Below are positions 1-9,370 of a stretch of 39,110 nt of DNA, in pieces. The notes below the pieces were generated by a model, which saw nothing but the letters and a program-made list of their open reading frames with translations, was not told where the DNA came from and ran no database searches. The position numbers and the translations under genes were made by a program. How positions within the stretch are numbered: the stretch's first letter is position 1; each line of letters starts with the position of its first letter. Origin of the DNA: Glutinoglossum americanum (taxonomy: Eukaryota; Ascomycota; Geoglossomycetes; Geoglossales; Geoglossaceae); contig JAGHQL010000218.1 in assembly GCA_020080175.1 (NCBI GenBank), positions 1-39,110 on the forward strand, given 5' to 3'.

Positions 1-49
1 AGTGACGTCATACATACCGAACTCCTCCACCATACCGCGAGAATCGACA

Positions 50-140
50 TAGCCTCCTGTGCTCGCACGAGCGGGCTGAGCTGGTGATTCAATGGGGTGA
101 TCGCTCATCCTCCATGTTTAGCGCTGTCCACTAACTTTCC
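50..140 (+). repeat. Dispersed hairpin repeat, copy 1
   Basis: The block carries a short palindrome (GCTCG-CA-CGAGC, about 62-73) and then a segment at 83-140 that aligns with 13045-13101 over about 57 bases. Most differences are C/T or G/A. The hairpin and first part also match 36598-36662. The shared tail is CTGTCCACTAAC. The family is unknown; it may be a small non-autonomous element or the end of a larger one. Confidence 0.55.
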
Positions 141-776
141 CTCCATCATTCCTTGTACTCCGTTTGGCTTCAGGCATCTAGCCATTCAACTGACACCAGA
201 GGCTTGCAAAATACTGTAGAGTCATTGAGGTGATTGGCAAAGGTGTTCAGGGTCTCCAAGAGAATTCTCAAGCCTGAATGGGCGTTACAACCAAGCTAGA
301 TGCGAGCATGAGCCAGGCCCCCGAGCTCCTTTTCTAACCGATAGAATTGGTTCTTCAACCTCCATCGGTCAACACACTCGTTGTATATAGTCCATCCAAT
401 AGAATCGCGTTCGCGAGCCCATACCTACCTCACCACATTACCACAACCTCCCGAAGCCCCGTCAGCCCTCTAGCACCCGCGGCATCTCACGAGCTCTCAC
501 ATCCACTTAACTCAATTTAGGTTTTAACCCACTTACATATACTACTGATTATAGCGCTAAAGCCTTCAACTGAAATCCTCCTTAACTACATTTATGTATG
601 GCATATCGGGTGGTTCAAATTTTAGGGCCTTTTAGAGCTGTTCCTCGAATGCTAAACTTGCAGAATGTATTACAGCAGTTGTGTGTATCGTGAATGAGAA
701 ACAATGTATGATTCTTCTCACTCAATAAAAAGAGTTCAAATTCTATTCTGAGCTAGTTTAGGGCTCCGACAGCGGA

Positions 777-845
777 ATTGTGGTAGTTCGAAAACTTTTT
801 GTAGTATTTGAGTAACAAAACGAAAACCATGGTATCCGAGTATTG
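777..845 (+). repeat. Transposon-terminus-like segment
   Basis: This segment aligns with 8158-8228, which lies just outside the 3' end of a decayed Tc1/mariner transposase. Both share ACTTTTTGT, then a GAG.AA spacer, then GAAAACC or GAGAACC, then TGGTATCCGAGTA. I infer a solo terminal inverted repeat or a small deletion derivative of the same element family. No partner terminus was found nearby. Confidence 0.45.
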
Positions 846-912
846 GTAGAAAAGGTAACTCTATTGGTTTAGATGTTGGATATAAATTGTCTTCCCTTGC
901 ATTTCTCTACCG

Positions 913-3616
913 TCACTCGCCCCAACTCAACTCTCCGGCATCGGAGTGACCTCCTTCATCCTGATCGTCCTGGCTATCGCTATCCATATACTGAGTACTA
1001 CGATGCTTCTCGTTCCGGTTGGGCGGAGCGGCCCTTCTAGTGCGGGGAGGTCCGCTCCGATTGTTCTGGTATGGAGGCTTTGGCACGGCCTTTCTAGAGT
1101 ACGCATCCCGACGGACCTCCGCCCGCTCCGCGAGCACACTGTACGGGTCGTCAAAGTCGATGCCATGCAGGTCGCTAATGTAGTCGTCGAAAAGCGCGCT
1201 TGTCTTAGCGACTGCTCGGAAGTGCTTGGCACAGAGAAGTGGCCGTTTAAGCTTCGGTTCGTCATCCTTCTGGTTCTGGAAATCCCAATTTGCAAGCGCC
1301 AGCGCGGTCTGGAAGGCGTTCTTGATCTGCCGGCCGTTCCAGAGGCGCGCGGGCTGGTCCTCGTTGTCCCTCCAGTAGCTTGCGGAGAATTTTCGGATCT
1401 CTTTTTCTTCCATGTCGACGTTGAGGTTGCTTCTTCGGATGCGTGAGATGTTTCTGCTCCAAATTTCTGAGGTTGAGTTCAGATCAAGTTTTGGGTAGTA
1501 GAGGCTCATGTGGATACGTGATCTGAACGCCTCGTCAAATTCGCCAACGCGGTTTGTCGTCAAAATGAGGACTCCCGGGTAGTACTCGAGAACTCGTAAG
1601 AAGACTGTATTGGTGTTAGAACATCCATTAGGGTTGGTAGAATTCAGGTCCAAACCGACTTGAGACCAGCGCATTTCTCTTGAGATCACCTTCCCTTCTT
1701 TTGGTAAGGAAGACATCGGCTTCATCTAGGAGCAGGACAGATCTCCATCTATGTGCTAGTGCACAATATGTCTCAAGCTTCTCCTCGGCCTCTTTCACTG
1801 TCGTGCCGATATCACCACATGTGATGGGCAACAGGGGTCTCTTCAGCTGTGCGGCCACGACCTCAGCGGTCGAAGTTTTCCCAACTCCAGGGGCACCATG
1901 TAGTAGTATAATAAGGCCCTTGCCTTTCCCTTTGACAACATCCATCGAAAAACTGTCTTCGCTTTCAGCGCTTGCGTCCAGCTTTTGCTTAGGGGGTCCA
2001 ACTTGATTCTGGATTAAAGCCTGAAGCAGTTTCTTGTGGCCGGGGGGTAGGACCAAGTCATTGTAGCTAGCTGCGGCGTTTCGTCCTCGATCAGTTGGGA
2101 TATCTCTAATAATACTCACATCGAGAGGAAACCATTTGCGATTGTGCATTGCGTATCCATAGATTCGGGGAGGAAGCAAAATCTTGAAGTCGTCTAAGGG
2201 AGGAAAATCGCGCAACGTCAGATAAGAGAGCAGCTCAGTAGAGCCCATGAACTCGTTGCGGCGGTCCAAGTCAAGCACAGAGTCGTCGAAGACGTCCGTC
2301 ACCCATGCATCTCTGGTTTTTTCCGGCAAAGGATCGAAACCTTCTCTCGCATCGGCCGCCGTTGGGGAAGATAAGGTACTACCACCGAGCTTCAATGACC
2401 AACTGTCGTGATGTTTTCGTAGATTTACAGCAGCAGCAGCTTGGTCTATCATCACTTCACTGTGGATCTGGGCGACAAAATGTCAGTGTGTGCCATATAT
2501 CCAGAGAGCCAGCACCTAAGTTAAATGCATTACCTCTTCTTCATCGATTTGGTAACCAGAGGAGTTGTGTCTAGCCCACAGCTGTAAGCCTTCTCGCAGA
2601 GTGACTCCGGAGTATTGCTTGTGCGCCCCAAACGCGAGCTCCGTAAATCTCTTACCCCTCGAAACGAGTGATCGGTAGATCTCAGAATATTGTGAATGCA
2701 ATGAAGCCAGATATGCAACGAATGAACACACCGGCCGCTTTCCTCTATATGCTAGTATACCGAATCTTTTTGCTCTCGGCCCTATAAATTGGCCGTTAAA
2801 GTCCAGGTAGAAACAGTCAATAAGAAAGGCTGTTATTCTGGACGATGTCCGAACGGTGTTTCGGACTTTCTCTTCAGAGTCTGAGTTCCAATCCCAGTCA
2901 CGATTCGAGATCGCATGGAACTCCGACTTGTTGTTAGTATCGATGATTTGTCGTCCGCCGGTAACATGCAGCACTCTGTAGGCCTGATATTGGTGGTTGC
3001 CTGCTCCTGAGTTCTCGGACAAGATTAGGTCGCCTGGTTTATAGAGCTGCCAAAGATGCTCAAAGGTAACTTCTTTGAGAGTCTGATTGGCTATCTGACG
3101 CTCGATATCGAAGATATCTCGCATGTCCTCATCCATGAACTGCACAACGCAGCGTAGCTCATCCCTCAGCCTCCTCGCCCGCTGAACTTCTTCCGGGACT
3201 TCCACCTCCGGGACGGCATTGGTGCCCGCACTGGACTGCTCTTCTGTTGATATTTCTGCTGGTGCTAATGGCTCTGTGCCCAGGGTGGGTGTTGAATTAT
3301 TACCATTCTGCACAGTAAGGCCTGAGCCGGATTCTGCTTGATTGCAGGACGATTCGGCCTTCTGTAGGGCGTTCCTGATTTGCGTGCTGAAAGCCACGAG
3401 ATATTTGAAGGGACGCACCCACACGTTACGATCTTGCGGGATAGTATCACCAATGCAGTGTCCGAGTGCGTTCAAGAGCAACTCTGAATTGATGGCAAGC
3501 CGGTCTGGAACGGGTATTGGGACATATGTATCGGTGTCCATATCGACGGAGTCAGCTTGACCGCTACTGCCTTTCTGAGCGTTTTGTTTCGCTGGTCGTG
3601 CAGGCGGAGTCGACAT
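913..3616 (-). CDS. AAA+ ATPase with DUF7025-like N-terminal half
   Basis: Three exons on the minus strand: 3616-2534, 2467-1660 and 1604-913, giving about 860 residues. The introns are 66 and 54-58 nt; the second has an unusual GTCGGT donor but a good CTAAC branch point, and joining there restores the family string NALVSIFLRVLEYY. The N-terminal 360 residues include a region like fungal DUF7025 (about 180-340). The AAA+ core has Walker A GAPGVGKT (about 552-559), Walker B LLLDEADVF (about 606-614), sensor-1 TTNR (about 646-649) and an arginine finger in FRSR (about 657-660). A basic, acidic-ended low-complexity tail closes the protein. I chose the ATG at 3616 (AAAATGTCG context); an in-frame ATG lies at 3697. 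Members are ring-forming ATPases thought to remodel proteins or complexes; the substrate is unknown. It is transcribed away from the STAND-like gene at 4535. Confidence 0.85.
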
Positions 3617-4534
3617 TTTAAAGGAAATCACCAGAACGCCTAGACTCGGATTGAGCTTCGCGTCTCTCTTAACAGATCTCCATTGCGCAGATGGCACACG
3701 TGTGATACAGATTGGCTGAATTCCGGCCTCACTCTTTTCCTCTCCTGGTTGTACCCTGTCGGTGAGGTCCTTGGGGATAACATTGCTGCAACAGTCAAGT
3801 TACATTCCACATATTTATCAGGGAAATATACCTCTGCGTTCTCTCCATCGTTGGTAGCTGTGTCTCGAGGACGCCTGGAAGACTCTTCGTGGCTGTTAAC
3901 CCCGGGGATAGTTCTCTATCCTCTCCTCCATTTCTGTCGTTGCTAACCAAGGCCATTTATGAAGTTTCGAGCTCTTGATACTCTAGAGATATTGCTGGCG
4001 GCGCTGGGGCATAAAATCCTTCTTGGATTTCGTAATAATGGTATACTTCATTGATGCGAAAAATGAGCCGCAAATTAACCTGGTATCTTCCGAGCGCCGC
4101 TAAAAGCGAGCGATCCGAGTTTCCGCACGGGAACCGACTGCAATAGGGATAATGACCAATCAAAGGCCTCGTTCATGCCGATGAGCGATTGGGGATGGGA
4201 TTGCCCTCGCCAATCCACAACCATCCCTGCTCTACAATAGTTATCTGCCACGTCAGTGCTGAGGCTCAATGTAGTGCATTAGGGATGTTTTGTGCACAGC
4301 GCCCTTGCCCGCGGTTAGGCAGCAGCCAACAGCATGAAGGGTCCTTCTGCACCCGTGCCCCGCAGCACACTATCTTGTTCGCTTCGCCAAAGCTTGTCTT
4401 AAATTTGGAGCACAGCATAAGGAATAGTTATGCATATTTAGAGCCTCGCCGACGCCGAGAGGGGAGCAATTCTTCGATTTACCACAACCAGTCATTGTAC
4501 GCATAGAGCATCTCATAGTTGGGCCTTACCCAGA
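3617..4534. promoter_or_regulatory. Shared divergent promoter region with CCAAT boxes
   Basis: This gap of about 918 bases separates the starts of two divergent genes, so it should carry both promoters. Two forward CCAAT pentamers are visible, at 4156-4160 (ACCAATCA context) and 4210-4214 (GCCAATCC context), roughly 325-380 bases upstream of the plus-strand ATG. CCAAT boxes are bound by the Hap/AnCF complex in filamentous fungi. No coding frame here looks real. Confidence 0.4.
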
Positions 4535-6866
4535 ATGAGCGCCGGCAAGAATAGTCGTGATCGATATCTTCAACCCACCCTACCCATTCGGCCTCGCTCG
4601 TGTGGGGTCGTTGACACGTACGTGCAGAAGAGACTAAGTCCTGACGTTCATCCTGCGTTCAAAGCTCTGAGGAATTACGAAGAGGCCACCCTGGAGTTGC
4701 CGCAAATCCCCTGGAATGACGAACAATTAGCTCTTCTAGTCCCGCACAGTCAATTGAATGGGAAAGAGAGGAACGTCTCTGAAGCTAAGAATGTGGAGGG
4801 CAGAGAGGGCGAAAGCGGGAACGAGAGTCAGGAAGACGACCAGTTGTATGTATCATACCGAAAATGGTCGCGGCTGTGAGACTGACCTTGGGAAGTGAGG
4901 AGCTCTACCGGGATGCAAACAGTGAGATGCAAAGGTTCAAAGCAGCAATGGAGGCGTACGAGACGTCGACAAAGAGTTCAAAGTACAAGACGAACATTAG
5001 TAGCCAATCAACACATACATGGGATGAGGTTCTTGTGGAGGTGGAAAATGCAGTGCGGGAGTACGATAGCTGTACTGGTTTGTGGGGAAAGATACGAAAG
5101 GGTTTGCGCAGTTTCGGAAGAAACCATTCAGCGTTCGGAGCATGGATGGATCTTCTGCCATCACAATCAGAGCACGTTTCCGTACTCTGCGGAGGATTCA
5201 AGCTTATCCTTGGGGTCAGTCCTAACAGTATAGTCTTCCTAATTATGTATGAGCTGACTGATGATCGAAAGGCTGCTCGGCGTTTACATGACCTCCGGGA
5301 AGATATCTGTGACACCCTTGCACAGATTCCGGTCTTACTCGCATGTACTCACAAAGCTCTGGGCATCTTCAAATCGAAAGATCTGCATCAATGTAGTGCA
5401 GCTCTGTATATCTCAACGCTCGCGGCATTGAGCCATATTATTACCTGGTATAAGGAAAAGGCCATCAGTATGCTCCTCGAAAAACGCACCTGCATACTAT
5501 AGACTGATCAACACTCAGAGAAAATGAGAAGCTTGTTCTTACAAGATTCTTACGAAGAGCAGTTAAGCGACAAGCTGCAAGCCATCAAGACACATGCGGA
5601 AATCTTTGAAAAAACAGCTCGATCTTGCTCGTATGTGATGCTCGGAAACACACAAAGGACAGTGCAATCACACTACCAGTTATCACGAGAAAATCAACAA
5701 GAGCTACGTGAGTCGCGGCAAGAGTCTTCCCAGCAGGCCTCTATTCTTGCCGGAATGATCATGGGCGGAGCTGCAAATACGCGGCGAATGATGGAGGTGG
5801 AAAGCGATAGGATCATGGAACAATTAAAAGACACTCTCGAGAATTTTCTTAGTAGCCACGCGCGAATTGACTTTAGAACGCAAGACGGTAATCTCGGACT
5901 TCATCCTCCAACTACATTAGTGTGGCTGACCTCCAGTAGTAAGGGGGCCTATGCTCCCTCTAAGGAGAAGAGCATCCGGATCATCTCTGAAACAAGGTAT
6001 AAAAAAAGCCAGAACCACCAATGTGCCACAGCTAATGTCTTCCGACAGCGCGGTTACGTGTACAACAAATTATGCTTTCTTCACTGGATTACGAAGGCTC
6101 TGTGCTGCTCCGAGATGTCGATGTCAATCTTCGAGCCACCTGGACCTTGCCGCTCCAGGACCAAGATCGCGCACTCGCAATCATGCAGTGCCCGAAACTG
6201 CATGAGTGGATTATCAATCCCATGTCATGTGTACTATTCATTAATGGCAATCACCGTGGTTCCCCCAGGCAGCAACCAACGTCCGTTGTGTGCGCGAAAC
6301 TTGCCGATTCAATTTGGCATCCTGCCGTTGACTCCTGGAGGCCATATGCAGCCACAACATTCGCCCTGGCCTTCTTCTGTGGCGAGCATCGACGCCCAGA
6401 CGACTATGACTATGGCATGAACGGCATGATGCGAAGTCTCGTTGCACAACTCCTGGTAGCATATCCTACCTCTGACCTTCGTACTGTGTCCCGGCTAGAG
6501 AATCTACAAGGCGATGATATCCAAGACCTCTGTACCATGTTTGAGACGCTCATTACGAAGCTACCTCCTACCGCTGTAGTGTTCTGCATCATTGACGGCA
6601 TTACTTTGCATGAGGAGAATAAGGAATTGTTGGATGAAGTGGAATATGTGGTGCAGGCGTTAGTGAATATCGCGGGAAGAGCAAATGCAACAATCAAAGG
6701 ATACGGTGGGTGTGCATTCAAACTCCTCTTTATGAGTCCGACGAACAGCCGCGTTCTTTACAAAGTCATGCCCGATCCAGAATTGGACGTGATCTGGATG
6801 CCAGCGAGTGTGCCTTCAAAAGGCTGGCTCACGGAAGGGAAGTGGAACGCGAGTGTGCTTCTGTGA
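4535..6866 (+). CDS. DUF7708 / STAND-like protein with a degenerate NTPase domain
   Basis: Six exons fit: 4535-4845, 4896-5214, 5272-5467, 5519-5887, 5937-5996 and 6049-6866, with introns of 49-57 nt. All joins keep frame and give 690 residues. Exons 2-4 hold a region typical of fungal DUF7708 (about 110-290), with the string LLPSQSEHVSVLCGG before the intron at 5215 and AARRLHDLRED after it. A helical linker rich in Q, E and R follows. The C-terminal half resembles a P-loop fold: strand VLFINGN (about residue 480), helix SLVAQLLVAYP, a Walker-B-like strand VVFCIIDG (about 595-602) and strand FKLLFMS. No GxxxxGK[ST] is present after the first strand. In fungi such proteins sit among NLR/STAND-like architectures linked to non-self recognition; the function here is inferred only. 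The short fifth exon (60 nt) is the least certain. Confidence 0.7.
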
Positions 6867-8154
6867 ATGTCTCAACGATCCGACAAAATCGTATGTGCAA
6901 GGCCTCCGTGAAATGAAGACGAGTCAGCTAAATCTGTCTAACCTATATCTCTATATAGTACTTCTTCAGCTTTAGGCGATGCATCCAAAGCCTTGCTCCA
7001 CGGGGCGGTTGCCCCAGCCCAATATGTCATGATTAATGATTAAAGTATGCGTGACCTCTGCGGTGGACCAGATTAATCTAATAGCAGAAGGCTCGAAATT
7101 TTTGTACTTTCTAGTCACTGTAGCAGTGGGATTGCTATTGTGGTATGCCCATGCCGCCATTGGCTGTGCTTGCTTGGTTGAGCTCATGAAGTTCCGAGCA
7201 TACTCAGCAGGCTCGAATACGAAGTCATGACACCCCCGGTATGGTGGTCATGATGTCCAATCCTTCGGCTGCACCCCGGCCAGTCTTGGCCGCCAGCCGA
7301 GCTCGAGTTCTTCTTTCTTTGGGCCCTCTACTCTATCTTATATATAAGCGACTCGCCATACTTCGGCGTTCCGCAGCATAGTGGCCGAGAGGCTCTTAGC
7401 CATAGCTTTGGCAGCGGTAGCATGTGCCAGCCCATTTTCTTTATGCTAAGGCCGTTGGCAGCCTACATGCGAGACCGTTGAACATATAAGGACTCCATGA
7501 GGCGCCTTCATGTCATGGCAGCAATGCAATTGAACTCTATTGGATTAACTACTCCTTTTGTTAGGATATGACCAGCGGCGGAGCCAATAGAATACAGATC
7601 ACCAATATACTGGTGCTGATCATTACCCATTTTCTGTTTGTTTACCCACAGCACCGTCGGCACCGCATGTGTATAAGAGCCTCGGGTTCCATCTATTCTA
7701 ATAGCTAGGTCAATTATTCAAGGGATAATTACTTAGATACCACAAAGAGCTTAATGAAATACCACGATTTTATTTTCTACCCACCATCGCCACCAGGGAG
7801 TGTAAAATTGCTTACCTGCTCTCTCACCGCATCACTCTAGTATAGAAATAGTTGCTGCAATGACAACGTCCTTCACCGATATGACCCAGGCTTAATTTTA
7901 GCGTTGTATGAGAGCGGTTGCTAGGTGAGGCTTTAGGTGTCACTTAGGCTCTGCCTCGCTAACGCTAGTTGAACCTTAGCTCATAGTAAGCCGCTACTCA
8001 TGACAAGCGACAAAATGAGTAAAAGATCTCCAATAGCCATATGTAACATACCCTTTTAGGCTATGCATTATACAATACATGCACAAAGGCAACTACCTCA
8101 AACATGGCGTGGATACAATCAATGGTTTTAAGGGCATGTGTGAGCCTTAGCGAA
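6867..8154. other. Gene-poor stretch downstream of the STAND-like gene
   Basis: No gene is recognised. A 64-codon ATG frame at 7036-7230 (+) could encode one hydrophobic helix, but nothing supports it. A repeat shared with 35567-35680 lies at about 7349-7461. Long stretches are AT-rich and stop-rich in all frames. Confidence 0.5.
7349..7461 (+). repeat. Dispersed repeat shared with 35567-35680
   Basis: Both copies begin CCATACTTCG, then AGTGGCC, then a similar order of short blocks (CATGGCACTGGC against CATAGCTTTGGC; ATGTGCCA in both), and end AGGCCGTTGG. About 110 bases align on the same strand with scattered substitutions. The type is unknown and no coding potential is evident. Confidence 0.5.
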
Positions 8155-8770
8155 AAATCGTCAGAATTTTAGTAGACTTTTTGTGGCAGCCGAGCAATAT
8201 AAATGAGAACCAGTGGTATCCGAGTAATTGTCTTTTCATTAATCAATTCAATTTGATGCCTGTTGCCGTTGCTGAGACAAACCCCGTGGCTGTTGCTGAT
8301 GTGAGCCCAGTCACCTTGGATAGACATGCAGACAAATTATACCGGGTTGACATATCGGATATCCCGTCAAATTGCCATAGAGGTACGAAGGCCCACGCCA
8401 TAAGTCTTCGACTTTTTTGGTAGGCTTCGCTTAGGCTTCACTTCACCAAAATTTAGTTAAGCTGCCCCAACCGCCTTCTCTAAACTTGTTGTCGCCCTCC
8501 AAAAGAATTACTTTGTCAATATGACGTTTAATTCTTTCTATCCAAGCTTGAATGCGGGTTTGCTCAAGATCTTTCTATGCTTACTCTCATTGCATCTACT
8601 CGAGTGCCCGAGGCCCCATTCTTTATTGTGACTTAAGATATCCCCATGCCGTCTCAACCATATTGAGATCAGGAGTTACTACCAGCCCCTGAGGTAGTTA
8701 GTGTGTTCCGACTCGTGCTGCTCTAACCGCGCACCTCCGAGGACGGCATTCAGCGTTGTATTGTGCACTG
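8155..8770 (-). mobile_element. Decayed Tc1/mariner transposon, 3' half only
   Basis: Read on the minus strand, scattered frames match the C-terminal part of a Tc1/mariner DDE transposase. There is HNTTLNAVL (the helix after the second catalytic Asp), then LEQHE, then TPDLNMVETAWGYLK, which matches the hallmark SPDLNPIE..W..LK carrying the third acidic residue. After that comes WIERIKRHIDKVILLEGDN, the usual C-terminal helix. Stops and frame changes interrupt it. The N-terminal DNA-binding part and first catalytic Asp are missing, and the sequence switches directly into a HET relic near 8770. The terminus-like block at 8158-8228 matches 777-845. The element is non-functional. Confidence 0.6.
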
Positions 8771-9370
8771 CTTGCTCCGAAAATCCTGAGTATGAAGCTA
8801 TCTTATACACGTGGGCGGATGCGCATCCTAATCGTGAGATAATTGTGGATGGCAATATCATGAAAGTTCGGTAAAATTTGTGGTACGCACTGTATTATCT
8901 TTGGTCGCAATTGAAGTTCGGGTTCTCTGGGTTGATGCGATCTGTGTTGACCAATCGAATTTCAGAACGAAACCATCGGGTCCGTCAAATGGGAGACACA
9001 AAAGCCATGCTGCTACGGTTATTGATATGTCTTGGCTTGCGCACAGAGAGTAGCAAGACTGCGATGGAATGGATCGGGGAATCTTTAATGCTGCAACGAA
9101 GTTTCTTAGGCACAAGAGGAAGACTTGATTCTATGGCAGTATCTCGGATCACTCGGAGCTAGCTGGAATGATGGCATGCGCTACAGGAGCTTTACACTCG
9201 GGAATACTGGTCACGATCTTCTCAACAAGCCTCGAGCTACTGTGAAATAGGCCTATTGTTTCTTGAAGAGTCTTCCAATCCAACTTTATTATCTCCGACG
9301 AAGGAACCCAAATATAATGACGCAAGGGATAAGGTATATGTGCTTCTTTGTCTTGCTGCCGGCGCAAACC
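8771..9370 (+). pseudogene. Relic of a HET-domain gene
   Basis: In shifting plus-strand frames the order of HET-domain blocks is preserved. They are YEAI.YTWAD with a VDG strand (about 8791-8860), LWVDAICVDQSNF (about 8921-8960), ERNHRVRQMGD, a GLRTESSKTAMEWI stretch, TREYWSR (about 9200-9220) and NDARDKVYVLLCLA near 9320-9360. These correspond to the YEALSY, WIDAICINQ, REYW and D.RD.VYALLGLA signatures of the family. The copy is broken in several places and lacks a start. Its 5' side is directly abutted by the transposon fragment. HET proteins act in vegetative incompatibility and regulated cell death; this copy is a fossil. Confidence 0.7.

Larger units (their letters stand above)
1..912. 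other. Intergenic, repeat-bearing, no gene seen
   Basis: No convincing reading frame lies here. The stretch follows the 3' end of the AAA+ ATPase gene. It holds one copy of a dispersed hairpin repeat (about 50-140) and one transposon-terminus-like segment (about 777-845), listed separately. Positions 530-900 are AT-rich with short T and A runs. Confidence 0.6.

Noticed and set aside
7036-7230. 64-codon frame with one hydrophobic helix
   Set aside because: It lies in decayed DNA, has no homologue that I recognise, and short hydrophobic frames arise easily by chance.
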